Shown here: positions 17,129-24,705 of the stretch, piece after piece
How positions within the stretch are numbered: position 1 is the first letter of the stretch
Layout of the letters: the number at the start of each line of letters is the position of its first letter
Assembly: GCA_022565935.1 (NCBI GenBank)
Contig: JADFJY010000001.1
Coordinates: 1 to 54,181, forward strand
Source of the DNA: Nitrososphaerota archaeon
Lineage (GTDB): Archaea; Thermoproteota; Nitrososphaeria; Nitrososphaerales; Nitrosopumilaceae
Length of the DNA: 54,181 nucleotides
Direction of reading: 5' to 3'
The notes under the pieces: generated by a model
Told to the model about the DNA's origin: nothing
The model's input: only the letters and a program-made list of their open reading frames with translations
The model's database searches: none
Made by a program: the position numbers and the translations under genes

Positions 17129-17779
17129 ATGATGGGTGATAGAAATTATCGAAATATTATTCAAAGTGCAATAGGTTCTATAGGAAGAGAATTAGAAATT
17201 GATATAGATTCTAAAGATATTCAAACTATTCATCTTCAAGAAGTAGTCCAATGTCTAAGACGCTCATATTATGACAGAGTTGAACCCAGTGAAATTGAAA
17301 GGAGGGGATTTAATGAACTTCTCTCAGGATTGTTAAGAAAATTAGAGTATGGAAGTGAGCCAAAAGAATTTGCAATAGACGATATCAAGCTAAAGGGACA
17401 GGTCGATATGTTAGTAGATGATTCCGTTCTTTTATTCAGATCGGCAATAGGTGAGTTAGAAAATCCCCAAGCAAATGATATTCTATATCTTAATGCATGT
17501 ATGTGGATATATGATATAGTTGATGGGGTAATTGTATACATTACAGGAGACAGAAAAGAAACAACTTTTTCATTAACACGCAACAAAAAGATGTTTGAAG
17601 AAATAATCAGAAGAGTCAGAGTTTTACATGATCTTCTTAAAGAACAAAAAACGCCTATCTTAGAACCATCATCTGATTGTTCTAATTGTCAATATTATGA
17701 AAGATGTTTCATGAAAAAGAAGATGTCCAGACAGGTATCTCTTTTAGGAATATTGGGTGCAGGTAAAAATTCAGATTAG
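17129..17779 (+). CDS. Cas4/Dna2-like Fe-S protein, catalytically degenerate
   Basis: A 216-aa protein of the PD-(D/E)XK RecB/Cas4 type. Cys42 (in QCLRRSYYDR) and a C-terminal trio Cys184, Cys187, Cys193 (CSNCQYYERC) match the four-cysteine Fe-S ligand pattern of Cas4. The active-site Asp equivalent is Asp93 in GQVDML, but the following strand reads LLFRSAIGEL where active members have E-x-K, and the later N-D-x-x-x-Y resembles the QxxxY helix. So the fold seems kept and nuclease activity probably lost. No cas1, cas2 or CRISPR array is nearby. The start is ATG 17129 or 17132. Confidence 0.65.
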   Translation: MMGDRNYRNIIQSAIGSIGRELEIDIDSKDIQTIHLQEVVQCLRRSYYDRVEPSEIERRGFNELLSGLLRKLEYGSEPKEFAIDDIKLKGQVDMLVDDSVLLFRSAIGELENPQANDILYLNACMWIYDIVDGVIVYITGDRKETTFSLTRNKKMFEEIIRRVRVLHDLLKEQKTPILEPSSDCSNCQYYERCFMKKKMSRQVSLLGILGAGKNSD

Positions 17780-17798
17780 ATAAATGAAAAATATGAAA

Positions 17799-17814
17799 AA
17801 AGGATTTTTCCTTT
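17799..17814. terminator. Bidirectional terminator hairpin
   Basis: AAAGGA and TCCTTT pair around a TTTT loop, between the stop of the Cas4-like gene (plus) and the stop of a 36-aa gene (minus). Flanking A and T runs give a U-rich end in both directions. Confidence 0.45.
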
Positions 17815-17816
17815 GT

Positions 17817-17927
17817 TTAATCTAGTGGTTCTGGATGTCCTTTACCACGAAGTGCGAAAGTCACTACTGCTAGAGCAATTGCGACTCCTGCTGCTGCGCC
17901 AAATGCGGCTATACCTGCTTCTGCCAT
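17817..17927 (-). CDS. Small membrane protein (36 aa)
   Basis: A 36-aa ORF: MAEAGIAAFG then one Ala/Val-rich helix and a charged tail LRGKGHPEPLD. The codon use is ordinary and the composition is that of a tight single-span membrane protein. A TATA-like TTATAAAA on the minus strand (17952-17959) is centred 28 nt before the ATG, exactly where a leaderless promoter should be, which supports a real gene. It converges with the Cas4-like gene on a shared terminator. Function unknown. Confidence 0.6.
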   Translation of the reverse strand: MAEAGIAAFGAAAGVAIALAVVTFALRGKGHPEPLD

Positions 17928-17951
17928 TTGATAAAAACTCTCTTAACGTAC

Positions 17952-17959
17952 TTTTATAA
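17952..17959 (-). promoter_or_regulatory. TATA-like box of the 36-aa membrane protein
   Basis: TTATAAAA on the minus strand, centred about 28 nt upstream of the ATG at 17927. This places transcription start at or next to the start codon. Confidence 0.5.
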
Positions 17960-18025
17960 CTTTGCCAATATTTTTTTGCTAAAAACAAACTATCATAATT
18001 TTAAAATTTTATGATACTATAAGTT

Positions 18026-18583
18026 CTATTTTGTAAATTCAAAATGAAGTTCGTTTTCTTGGCCACTTGTTAAAGAACTTAGATTTGAATAGATAGTACC
18101 AGTTACTCGCCATGTTGATGTATTATCTTCAAGATTAGTCCACAGTTCAGGAGTATTTCCAGAATTTTTGATATCAATAGTATCTTTTAGTATGATAAAG
18201 TTATCACCAAGAAGAACATAATAGTTTGAACCAAATTCAACCATTCCCGTAGGTCTAGTTCCTATTTCACCACCTTTGATATGTTCAATCTCAGAATAAC
18301 CTGTTTCAAATAGTCGATAATCCAAAGTTTGAATGATTACAGCACGTGGATTAGGATTAATTATTTTAAATGCAATTTTAATTGTAGCTGATCGTTCTGA
18401 AATTCTAATAACAGAAATATCAACTAGTTCAACTTCAAGAGGTGGAACGAGTGTAATGTTCGGATCCTCTACAGGAATTTCATCTTGAGGTGTTACAATC
18501 AGTAGTGGACCTGTAAAAAGAATTCCTCCTAATACAGCAAGTAATGCTACAACTGCAATACCAAGAAAGACTTTACGATTCAT
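18026..18583 (-). CDS. Membrane-anchored LEA-2/WHy-like protein
   Basis: A 185-aa protein with one N-terminal membrane helix (about 4-29) and an extracytoplasmic beta domain. The segment ATIKIAFKIINPNPRAVIIQTLDYRLF has the NPN signature and beta pattern of LEA-2/WHy domains, which in other organisms are linked to water stress. Two further proteins in this window (at 46130 and 52114) share this plan. The start is ATG 18583. A role in envelope protection is an inference. Confidence 0.7.
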   Translation of the reverse strand: MNRKVFLGIAVVALLAVLGGILFTGPLLIVTPQDEIPVEDPNITLVPPLEVELVDISVIRISERSATIKIAFKIINPNPRAVIIQTLDYRLFETGYSEIEHIKGGEIGTRPTGMVEFGSNYYVLLGDNFIILKDTIDIKNSGNTPELWTNLEDNTSTWRVTGTIYSNLSSLTSGQENELHFEFTK

Positions 18584-18651
18584 AATTTTGCATCTCTTTA
18601 GATATCTTAAATGTTAAGATAGTTATTATACCATTGGAGACAAAAAAAATT

Positions 18652-19008
18652 ATGCAGTATTTTCAAGCAGTTCAAGAAGGAAAACAAAGAGCAAGCAAAT
18701 CACAAATGAAGATGTTTGAAGCAGCAGGATTTGGGATGTTAACTTTGACAACCAAAAAAGTTAATGGTAATTTTTTTCCAGTTGGGGAGGAAGAGTTTAC
18801 TGCTATAATTAATTCCCCAGATGGAAATATAGTAATTATTGTAGATAAAGATGGTTTTACAAAGGCTCAATCAAAGGCAGTTTCAAAAGAGGAAGCCCTA
18901 ACAATTTTCAAAAAACTTAGAGAATCAGGAATTGTTGAATATTCAGAAAAAGATATTCAGATTTGGTCTCAAACAAGACCAACAATTCAAAACGAGATTT
19001 CTAAATAA
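18652..19008 (+). CDS. Conserved-looking small protein of unknown function
   Basis: A 118-aa soluble protein. The N-terminal third is basic and helical (QEGKQRASKSQMKMFEAAGF), the middle looks like a beta sheet, and the C-terminal third has a helix EEALTIFKKLRESG. No motif recognised. I chose ATG 18652 because a TATA-like TTATTATA at about 18622-18630 is centred 26 nt upstream; an in-frame TTG at 18634 would be only 8 nt from that box. It converges with pyrH, the two stops adjoining. Confidence 0.65.
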   Translation: MQYFQAVQEGKQRASKSQMKMFEAAGFGMLTLTTKKVNGNFFPVGEEEFTAIINSPDGNIVIIVDKDGFTKAQSKAVSKEEALTIFKKLRESGIVEYSEKDIQIWSQTRPTIQNEISK

Positions 19009-19692
19009 TTATTTTGAAGAGAGGATAATTTCAGTGCCTACATTGTCACCCTTTATGGCCTTTTCAATAATTTTTGGATCAGCCTTTATGATTCTTGTTT
19101 TAATTTTGGAGCGCTCGATAATTTTTAGAGCAACAATATCCATCAAGTCATAGCCTCCTGCAATAGAATCTTCATGAACTAACATATTTCTCAAATTTCT
19201 TATTTCAATCCGTTTAAATTTTTTTGCTGTTTTGAATTTATTAGGATCCCTATCATAAACTCCATCAACATCAGTAGCGTTAAGGAATTGTTCAGCATGT
19301 ACTTTTTCAGCAATTAACGCAGCAGTGCCATTAGTACTTTGACCAGGATGTAAACCACCTGTTACAACTATTAATCCATCATCTACTGCATGTTTTACTT
19401 CCTGTAAAGTTGTTGGTGGATGTGAATATGCTTTATTTTTTAGAGCATAAATCAATAGTTTTGCATTAAGTTTTGAAATTTCAATTCCAAGTTCATCAAG
19501 AGTAGATTCATCTGCGCCAGAGGATCTTGCATGAGAAATGTAATGTCGTGCAATGCTTCCACCTCCAGCAACAATAATTGGTTGACAAATTTTACTAATT
19601 TTTACTAGAAATTGAGCATAATCTTTTAGTGCTTTGACATTATCTGTTCCAAAAACTTTACCAGATAATTTAATCACAATTTTCTTTTTCAA
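19009..19692 (-). CDS. pyrH: UMP kinase (archaeal type)
   Basis: Phosphorylates UMP to UDP. The 227-aa amino-acid-kinase fold shows IKLSGKVFG at the N-terminus, VAGGGSIAR as the glycine loop, NATDVDGVYDRDPNKF for nucleotide binding, and the shorter archaeal layout. It starts with TTG at 19692, overlapping the stop of the HD phosphohydrolase as TTGA. With tmk and the HD protein it forms a three-gene nucleotide operon; pyrB, pyrI and a dUTPase elsewhere in the window complement it. Confidence 0.92.
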   Translation of the reverse strand: MKKKIVIKLSGKVFGTDNVKALKDYAQFLVKISKICQPIIVAGGGSIARHYISHARSSGADESTLDELGIEISKLNAKLLIYALKNKAYSHPPTTLQEVKHAVDDGLIVVTGGLHPGQSTNGTAALIAEKVHAEQFLNATDVDGVYDRDPNKFKTAKKFKRIEIRNLRNMLVHEDSIAGGYDLMDIVALKIIERSKIKTRIIKADPKIIEKAIKGDNVGTEIILSSK

Positions 19693-20924
19693 TTTAGATC
19701 ACCAAGGATTGATTTTGCAGCAATTTCAACTTTTTTCCTGTTATTTTGATGAGTATAAATTCTAAGAATATTCATGAATCCAGAAATTGCTGAAACTACA
19801 GGAATATCTGAAATTAGCATCTCCTTTGCAGAGGATTTTCCATTATCATTTTTTATCAAAATTATAGATTTTGATTCGTTTTTAGATGGTGTAAGAGGAA
19901 TTGATGGAGTAACAGAACTATCTACAAAAATTTCAGTCTCATCAACTTTAGATTTTCTAGAAATGGCAGTTCTTAGTTCGTTAGTTCGTGTTTTTTTCAA
20001 GTTAGTTTTGCTAGTAAGTATTCTCTCAAAAACACATTTTAGTAATTTTCTGTTTTGATAATCTTGTGCAAATTGTCTAGCACGTTTTAATTTTGGAGAT
20101 TTTGATGAAATTAGAGTTGATAAAACGTATTCATCTGTAAGTTTAACATATTCATTTAGATTAAAACTAGTAAAACCGAATTCGTCATCAGATAATCTTA
20201 ACGCTTCAATCAGCATTACTTCTGCTGCTCTTACTGTTTTATGAAAATAAACTGCCTTGAACATTTGATATCTAGAATACATCATTGATTCAAAAGAATA
20301 TAATGCTGAACGCTCCAAAGCTAGTTTTTTCTGATGTACATCAAGTGATTGAGTGATTCTTTTGTGATCAATTTTAGCATGTTCTGCTCCTGTAAAATAA
20401 CCATCTCTAAGTAAATAGTCCATCATATCTGCACTAAGTGTACCTGAAACGATTTCATTCATGTATTGAAGTTTGGAATTCCCAAAAGCAACTTTTGTAA
20501 TGAGTTTTTTGTCAAAACCATTTTTTGATAAATTGTCACCAATCTCAGATTTTAGTATAATTTCTTTACCAAAGTCTTCATGTGAAATTTTTTTTTCCTG
20601 AATTATTTCCTCAAAAAGATGAGAAAATGGTCCATGTCCTATATCATGTAAGAGACCAGCTAATCTAAGAATTTCAATATCATCTAATTTTAAAATTTCT
20701 TTTTCATATAATGAATGACCTGCTTGACTAGCAATATGCATAACACCCAATGAATGCTCGAATCTTGTATGTTGAGCTGCAGGATAGGTCAAATGTGCAC
20801 CAGTAAGCTGTCTAATTCGTCTTAATCTCTGAAAAAGTGGATCATCAATTATTGATAATTCATGTTCATAGACTCGAATGAAATCATGAATTGGATCAAT
20901 TATATCTAGATGACTTTTTTTCAT
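19689..20924 (-). CDS. HD-superfamily phosphohydrolase (dNTPase/SAMHD1-like)
   Basis: A 411-aa metal-dependent phosphohydrolase. The HD motif set is clear: QHTRFEHSLGVMH at about residues 50-62 and HDIGHGPFSH around 90-100, then a second-site Asp near SADMMDYLLRDGYFTG. This is the layout of dGTPase/SAMHD1-related enzymes, which hydrolyse deoxynucleoside triphosphates; the exact substrate is not visible. Its ATG overlaps the tmk stop as ATGA and its stop overlaps pyrH, so deoxynucleotide control fits the operon context. Confidence 0.88.
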   Translation of the reverse strand: MKKSHLDIIDPIHDFIRVYEHELSIIDDPLFQRLRRIRQLTGAHLTYPAAQHTRFEHSLGVMHIASQAGHSLYEKEILKLDDIEILRLAGLLHDIGHGPFSHLFEEIIQEKKISHEDFGKEIILKSEIGDNLSKNGFDKKLITKVAFGNSKLQYMNEIVSGTLSADMMDYLLRDGYFTGAEHAKIDHKRITQSLDVHQKKLALERSALYSFESMMYSRYQMFKAVYFHKTVRAAEVMLIEALRLSDDEFGFTSFNLNEYVKLTDEYVLSTLISSKSPKLKRARQFAQDYQNRKLLKCVFERILTSKTNLKKTRTNELRTAISRKSKVDETEIFVDSSVTPSIPLTPSKNESKSIILIKNDNGKSSAKEMLISDIPVVSAISGFMNILRIYTHQNNRKKVEIAAKSILGDLN

Positions 20925-21502
20925 AATTTTATTTTCTTTGATAATATTTTAAAAATTTCTTCATGTATTTCTTGTTTGGACTTTGAAGCGTCAATTATTT
21001 TCCAATGTTTTTTCTTAGCAATAATTAGATAGATTTTAGATATTTTCCTTAAAAATTCTTCATTTTTTTCGAATTTGTCTCTATGAGTTTTCTGTCGATG
21101 AAATGACTCTTTTTGTGTCACATCAAGTAAAATTACAAGATCAGCTTTTGGAAGGCCTGCATCAAGATTCTCAAGCCATTTTTGTTTCATTCCATTTGCA
21201 ATGCCATAAATCAAATTAGAATGATAATAACGATTCATAATTAGAATAGAATTTTTTTCTTGAGCTGCTAAAATTTCATTTAGTTTTTCCCATCTATTTG
21301 CAGCTAAAAGACAATGAATTACTTGAGGAGTAAATTTTCTTTTTCCATCCAAATATTTTCTGATTTCTTTTCCTATTGGAGTTTTGTAGTCAGGAAAATG
21401 AAATACTTTAGTTTTGATCTTTCTTTTTTTAAGCGCTTTTTCCAATAAAGTTGATTGTGTTAACTTACCTGCTTGATCTCCACCTTCAATTACAATTATC
21501 AT
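20921..21502 (-). CDS. tmk: Thymidylate kinase
   Basis: Phosphorylates dTMP to dTDP. The 193-aa P-loop kinase has EGGDQAGKLTQS at the N-terminus, the DR-type segment MNRYYHSNLIYGIANG, and DLVILLDV with a lid QKTHRDKFE. The residue after the Walker A Lys is Leu rather than the usual Ser/Thr, followed by Thr; this is odd and is noted as a finding. First gene of the tmk-HD-pyrH operon, start ATG 21502. Confidence 0.88.
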   Translation of the reverse strand: MIIVIEGGDQAGKLTQSTLLEKALKKRKIKTKVFHFPDYKTPIGKEIRKYLDGKRKFTPQVIHCLLAANRWEKLNEILAAQEKNSILIMNRYYHSNLIYGIANGMKQKWLENLDAGLPKADLVILLDVTQKESFHRQKTHRDKFEKNEEFLRKISKIYLIIAKKKHWKIIDASKSKQEIHEEIFKILSKKIKL

Positions 21503-21596
21503 AAGTTACCAAAACAGAGAAATTAATTGATTAAAAAATCTATCATGTTTAATGATTGATAAATTATTTAATACCAACTGATACCAGCATAATATT

Positions 21597-21722
21597 ATGG
21601 CTGATAAAGTTTCATGTCCTTACTGTGAATCAATTTTTGAGAATAAAGAAGATCTTTCAAAACACATTGATAGAATTCATCATGGTTCAGGTCTTTTAGA
21701 AGGCGATTCACGAAAATTCTAA
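21597..21722 (+). CDS. C2H2 zinc-finger microprotein (41 aa)
   Basis: A 41-aa ORF with one classical C2H2 finger: CPYC at residues 7-10, the Phe/Leu core (FENKEDLSKH) and H-x4-H (HIDRIHH), then a short tail GLLEGDSRKF. A TATA-like AAATTATTTAAT at about 21561-21572 lies about 30 nt before the ATG, suggesting a leaderless transcript. Single-finger archaeal proteins bind DNA or partner proteins; the target is unknown. Confidence 0.75.
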   Translation: MADKVSCPYCESIFENKEDLSKHIDRIHHGSGLLEGDSRKF

Positions 21723-21814
21723 ACTTTTTTTATTTTGCTAAAAAAATAGATATAATCAAATTTTATCTAAAATCTATCAAGGTTTATAACTAAAAATTAA
21801 GAATGTAACACAAA

Positions 21815-22189
21815 ATGGGATTTGTTAAAGAAGTAATCAAAGAAATTGGAAACAAATCAAGAGAATTCTATGAATTTGTATTGCCACCAGTTGATATGAT
21901 TGAAGAAAATGATAATCTAATAATTAAAATTGATATCCCAGGATTTTCAAAAAAAAATATCAAACTATCAATTCATGGAAATGTTCTATCAATTAATGCA
22001 AAAAAAGATGATGATGTTTCTGGTACTGTAATCTGGAAACAACGACCAGATATAATTGATAAAAAAATTAAACTTCCAATGAGAATTAAAGAAGGTAAAG
22101 AGCAAGTTAATTCTGCCAAATATGCTGAAGGTGTTCTAACTATTACTATTCCAATTGAGAACACGGAAAAAAATATTCCTATTCAATAA
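21815..22189 (+). CDS. Small heat-shock protein, Hsp20 family
   Basis: ATP-independent holdase chaperone. The 124 aa hold an alpha-crystallin domain from about residue 30 to 118 (IIKIDIPGFSKKNIKLSIHGNVLSI and the late GVLTITIPI strand) with very short flanks; the C-terminal I-x-I-type anchor is NIPIQ, a short form. A TATA-like TTTATAAC at 21783-21790 is 28 nt from the ATG at 21815. Converges with the UbiB-like kinase gene. Confidence 0.88.
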   Translation: MGFVKEVIKEIGNKSREFYEFVLPPVDMIEENDNLIIKIDIPGFSKKNIKLSIHGNVLSINAKKDDDVSGTVIWKQRPDIIDKKIKLPMRIKEGKEQVNSAKYAEGVLTITIPIENTEKNIPIQ

Positions 22190-22191
22190 GT

Positions 22192-23688
22192 TTATTTTCT
22201 AAATTTTGCAAATATTGCCATTACAGCTAAAGCGCCAATCATTCCAGCAATACCAGATGTTTCGTTTACGGGGTAAACTAGGGCACTTCCAATAAAAATT
22301 GCAGATGATAAAATACTACCTGATAAGAGAACATTAGATTTTGTGCTTTGCATTTGCATATACATTCGATTATCATCCATGAATCGCTTTATTTCTGGAG
22401 CTATTGTAATTGTATCTTCAATTGATTTTGCAAACTTTGTAAAAGAACGTTTTATTTCTTCAATGTATGCATCTTTGATTAGATGCTCTTCTTCTAGAAT
22501 TTGTTTTAGAACATTAACAAACTTGAAGTTGACTTTGTGTGTATGATAAATTCCTTCTATTATAGAAGACATTCTCATGTATAGTGCAAGATTTTTGGGC
22601 AACATAAATGGAAATTTGCTCATTGTTTTATTTGCAAGTTCCATTAACATTTTAACTTCCATTTCTTCAGGTTTTTTTCCATGCATTGCTTGCACTGTCA
22701 TTTGTACGGCTTTCTCAATTACTGTTTTATTATAATCTGGCATTAGCATTCCAAGATCACTCATTGCTTGTACGGTTCTAGATGAGTCTTTTTCAACTAG
22801 CGCCAAGTATAGTCGAATTAATCGTACTCTTGTTTCGTTATCTATTCTTCCAACCATTCCATAATCATATAGGATTATCTGACCTTCTTTGCCAACTGCT
22901 ATGTTACCTGGATGTGGGTCTGCATGAAATATTGCGTGTCTGAGTAGCATTGTAAAAAAGACCTTGTGCACGTCTATGACTAGCTTTTGTCTATCTATTC
23001 CTAGCTTGTCAAGTGCTTCAATATCTGTAATTTTGATACCTGGAACATACTCCATTGTAATTACATTTTTTGAGGTATACTCATCGTACACTTTGGGTAC
23101 AATGACATTTTTGTATTCTTTGACATTTTTTGAAATTGCTTTTAGATTTTGAGATTCTTTCATGTAATCCATCTCTTCATGAATAGTTTCAATAAATTGT
23201 GCAAGCATTGCATCAACTGATAATCGTAAATTGGGATCAACAAAACGCATTCCAATTGGCAAAATCTTTTTTAGAACTTGTATTTCATCATTTACCATCT
23301 TTTCAATTCCTGGACGCTTTACTTTAACTACTACTTGCTGCCCATTTATTTTGCCTCGATATACTATACCTAGTGAAGCTCCTGATAGCTCTTTTGTTTC
23401 AAATTCATCAAACATTTCATTGATATCTCCAATATCTTTTTCTATAGTTGGTTTAACTTTATCAAATGGTACAGCTGGAACATCGTCTTGTAGCTTTGCA
23501 AGTTCCTCCATGTATGGTTGCGGTAAGATATCTGCACGAGATGAAAGCCATTGTCCTAGCTTGATGTAAACTGGTCCTAGTTCGATAAAGGTTTTTAGAA
23601 CACGTCTTGCATTTTTGCGGAACTTTTCCTGGTCAATATTTTTTCCCTCTTTTCGTACCCATTCTCTTCGATCTTTTCTCATAGCCAT
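22192..23688 (-). CDS. AarF/UbiB (ABC1) family protein kinase-like
   Basis: Atypical kinase-like protein. The 498 aa contain the family signature GPVYIKLGQWLSSRADILP (KxGQ) near residues 37-55, an Ala-rich loop SGASLGIVYRG, HADPHPGN catalytic loop, YDYGMVGR, and two C-terminal membrane helices (about 448-495). In bacteria and mitochondria the family supports isoprenoid-quinone synthesis; in this archaeon a link to menaquinone or lipid metabolism is plausible only. Upstream codons stay open to 23741 without a usual start codon, so homologues' longer N-termini may be missed. Confidence 0.88.
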   Translation of the reverse strand: MAMRKDRREWVRKEGKNIDQEKFRKNARRVLKTFIELGPVYIKLGQWLSSRADILPQPYMEELAKLQDDVPAVPFDKVKPTIEKDIGDINEMFDEFETKELSGASLGIVYRGKINGQQVVVKVKRPGIEKMVNDEIQVLKKILPIGMRFVDPNLRLSVDAMLAQFIETIHEEMDYMKESQNLKAISKNVKEYKNVIVPKVYDEYTSKNVITMEYVPGIKITDIEALDKLGIDRQKLVIDVHKVFFTMLLRHAIFHADPHPGNIAVGKEGQIILYDYGMVGRIDNETRVRLIRLYLALVEKDSSRTVQAMSDLGMLMPDYNKTVIEKAVQMTVQAMHGKKPEEMEVKMLMELANKTMSKFPFMLPKNLALYMRMSSIIEGIYHTHKVNFKFVNVLKQILEEEHLIKDAYIEEIKRSFTKFAKSIEDTITIAPEIKRFMDDNRMYMQMQSTKSNVLLSGSILSSAIFIGSALVYPVNETSGIAGMIGALAVMAIFAKFRK

Positions 23689-23740
23689 TAGAGATGGTAA
23701 AAGTTTGATAATAACATGGATTGTATGAATAGTTAAGATG

Positions 23741-24115
23741 TTACTTCACCTGTGAGTCTTTGAGCTTTTTTGTAATTAGATATCCTGCATAACCTAAAAC
23801 TAAAGAACCTATTATTCCTGTAACTGGAGATTTTTTTTGCTTTAAAGCTGAGATTGTCTTTGCACCACCTATTGCAGCACATGCAAGACCTACTAGAACT
23901 TCAGGTGCATCATAAATTAGATGTCCAATTGGATTTTCTCTAGGATCAATTTTGTCTGTATGAACTAGAAATTTATCATCATATTCTCTAATGTGTAAAT
24001 TACCATAACGATATTGTTTGTTTGCTCCATTTTTTTGTCCTAGAAAAGTTTCTTCTGCTTTTTCTAACATGAATTCTCGTAATTCTTTAGGGACTTCAAT
24101 CTCATTATCGGACAT
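23741..24115 (-). CDS. Membrane protein of unknown function (124 aa)
   Basis: A 124-aa protein with a soluble, charged N-terminal half (EVPKELREFMLEKAEET, HIREYDDKFLVHTDKID) and a hydrophobic C-terminal part with two short helices (about 67-85 and 95-113), then KKLKDSQVK. No motif recognised. It lies 52 nt upstream of the UbiB-like gene on the same strand and may be cotranscribed, which would place it at the same membrane. Confidence 0.7.
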   Translation of the reverse strand: MSDNEIEVPKELREFMLEKAEETFLGQKNGANKQYRYGNLHIREYDDKFLVHTDKIDPRENPIGHLIYDAPEVLVGLACAAIGGAKTISALKQKKSPVTGIIGSLVLGYAGYLITKKLKDSQVK

Positions 24116-24193
24116 GATCGCAAGATCTACTAATTGCTTATAATCTTACGGTCTAGAAAATATAGTATACCTAATACAAATTTAGAAAAATGT

Positions 24194-24262
24194 TCAGAGA
24201 AGGGGTGTTGTAATAAATCCAACTACACTTCCTACTAGAAAGAGAAATACACCCTTTGCCAT
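24194..24262 (-). CDS. Putative single-helix membrane peptide (22 aa)
   Basis: A 22-aa ORF, MAKGVFLFLVGSVVGFITTPLL, that is nearly all one transmembrane helix. Support is a TATA-like GTTATATC on the minus strand (24288-24295) about 29 nt upstream of the ATG, the leaderless spacing seen for neighbours. It fills an otherwise empty gap. Too short for family recognition, so the call is tentative. Confidence 0.4.
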   Translation of the reverse strand: MAKGVFLFLVGSVVGFITTPLL

Positions 24263-24334
24263 ACCCAAAATTACCTACTTAAGATATGATATAACTATGA
24301 TGTAGATTTCCCAGAACTGGAAATTAGTATTAGA

Positions 24335-24667
24335 TTAAGGTTTAGATTCCATTTGGGACAATTTTTCGATTACTCGTTCAAGTTCTTCTTTGTTTTCATT
24401 AACAACTTGTTTAATTATTATAATTTCTTCATTTATTGGTTCTAGATGAATATCAGTAGAGTTTTTGATCTGTTTTTCTAGATCTTTTAAGATTTGTTGA
24501 TTGTATTGATTTATTTTTTCTAATTCATACTTGTATTTCTCTAAATTTTCATATTGATTAGAGAGTTCAGGGATCATTACATACTCTTGATTTGTAAGAA
24601 AACCTAGAAGAATGACAACACTTCCAACAGCTAAAACCAAAATTAAAACAACAATACTTAATCTCAT
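24335..24667 (-). CDS. Membrane-anchored coiled-coil protein (110 aa)
   Basis: A 110-aa protein with one N-terminal membrane helix (about 3-24) followed by a long coiled coil (about 35-105) rich in Glu, Lys, Asn and Gln heptads. It lies 38 nt downstream of the surface-type protein of the ABC export operon, on the same strand, and may be the last gene of that operon. The plan resembles periplasmic-type spacer or tether proteins. No enzymatic motif; function unknown. Confidence 0.7.
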   Translation of the reverse strand: MRLSIVVLILVLAVGSVVILLGFLTNQEYVMIPELSNQYENLEKYKYELEKINQYNQQILKDLEKQIKNSTDIHLEPINEEIIIIKQVVNENKEELERVIEKLSQMESKP

Positions 24668-24705
24668 TTTGAATTGACCTTATTTTTCTGTTTTAGATTT
24701 AAGAT

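Noticed and set aside
17129..17779. A CRISPR-Cas locus around the Cas4-like gene
   Set aside because: No repeat-spacer array and no cas1, cas2 or effector gene is present in the window.
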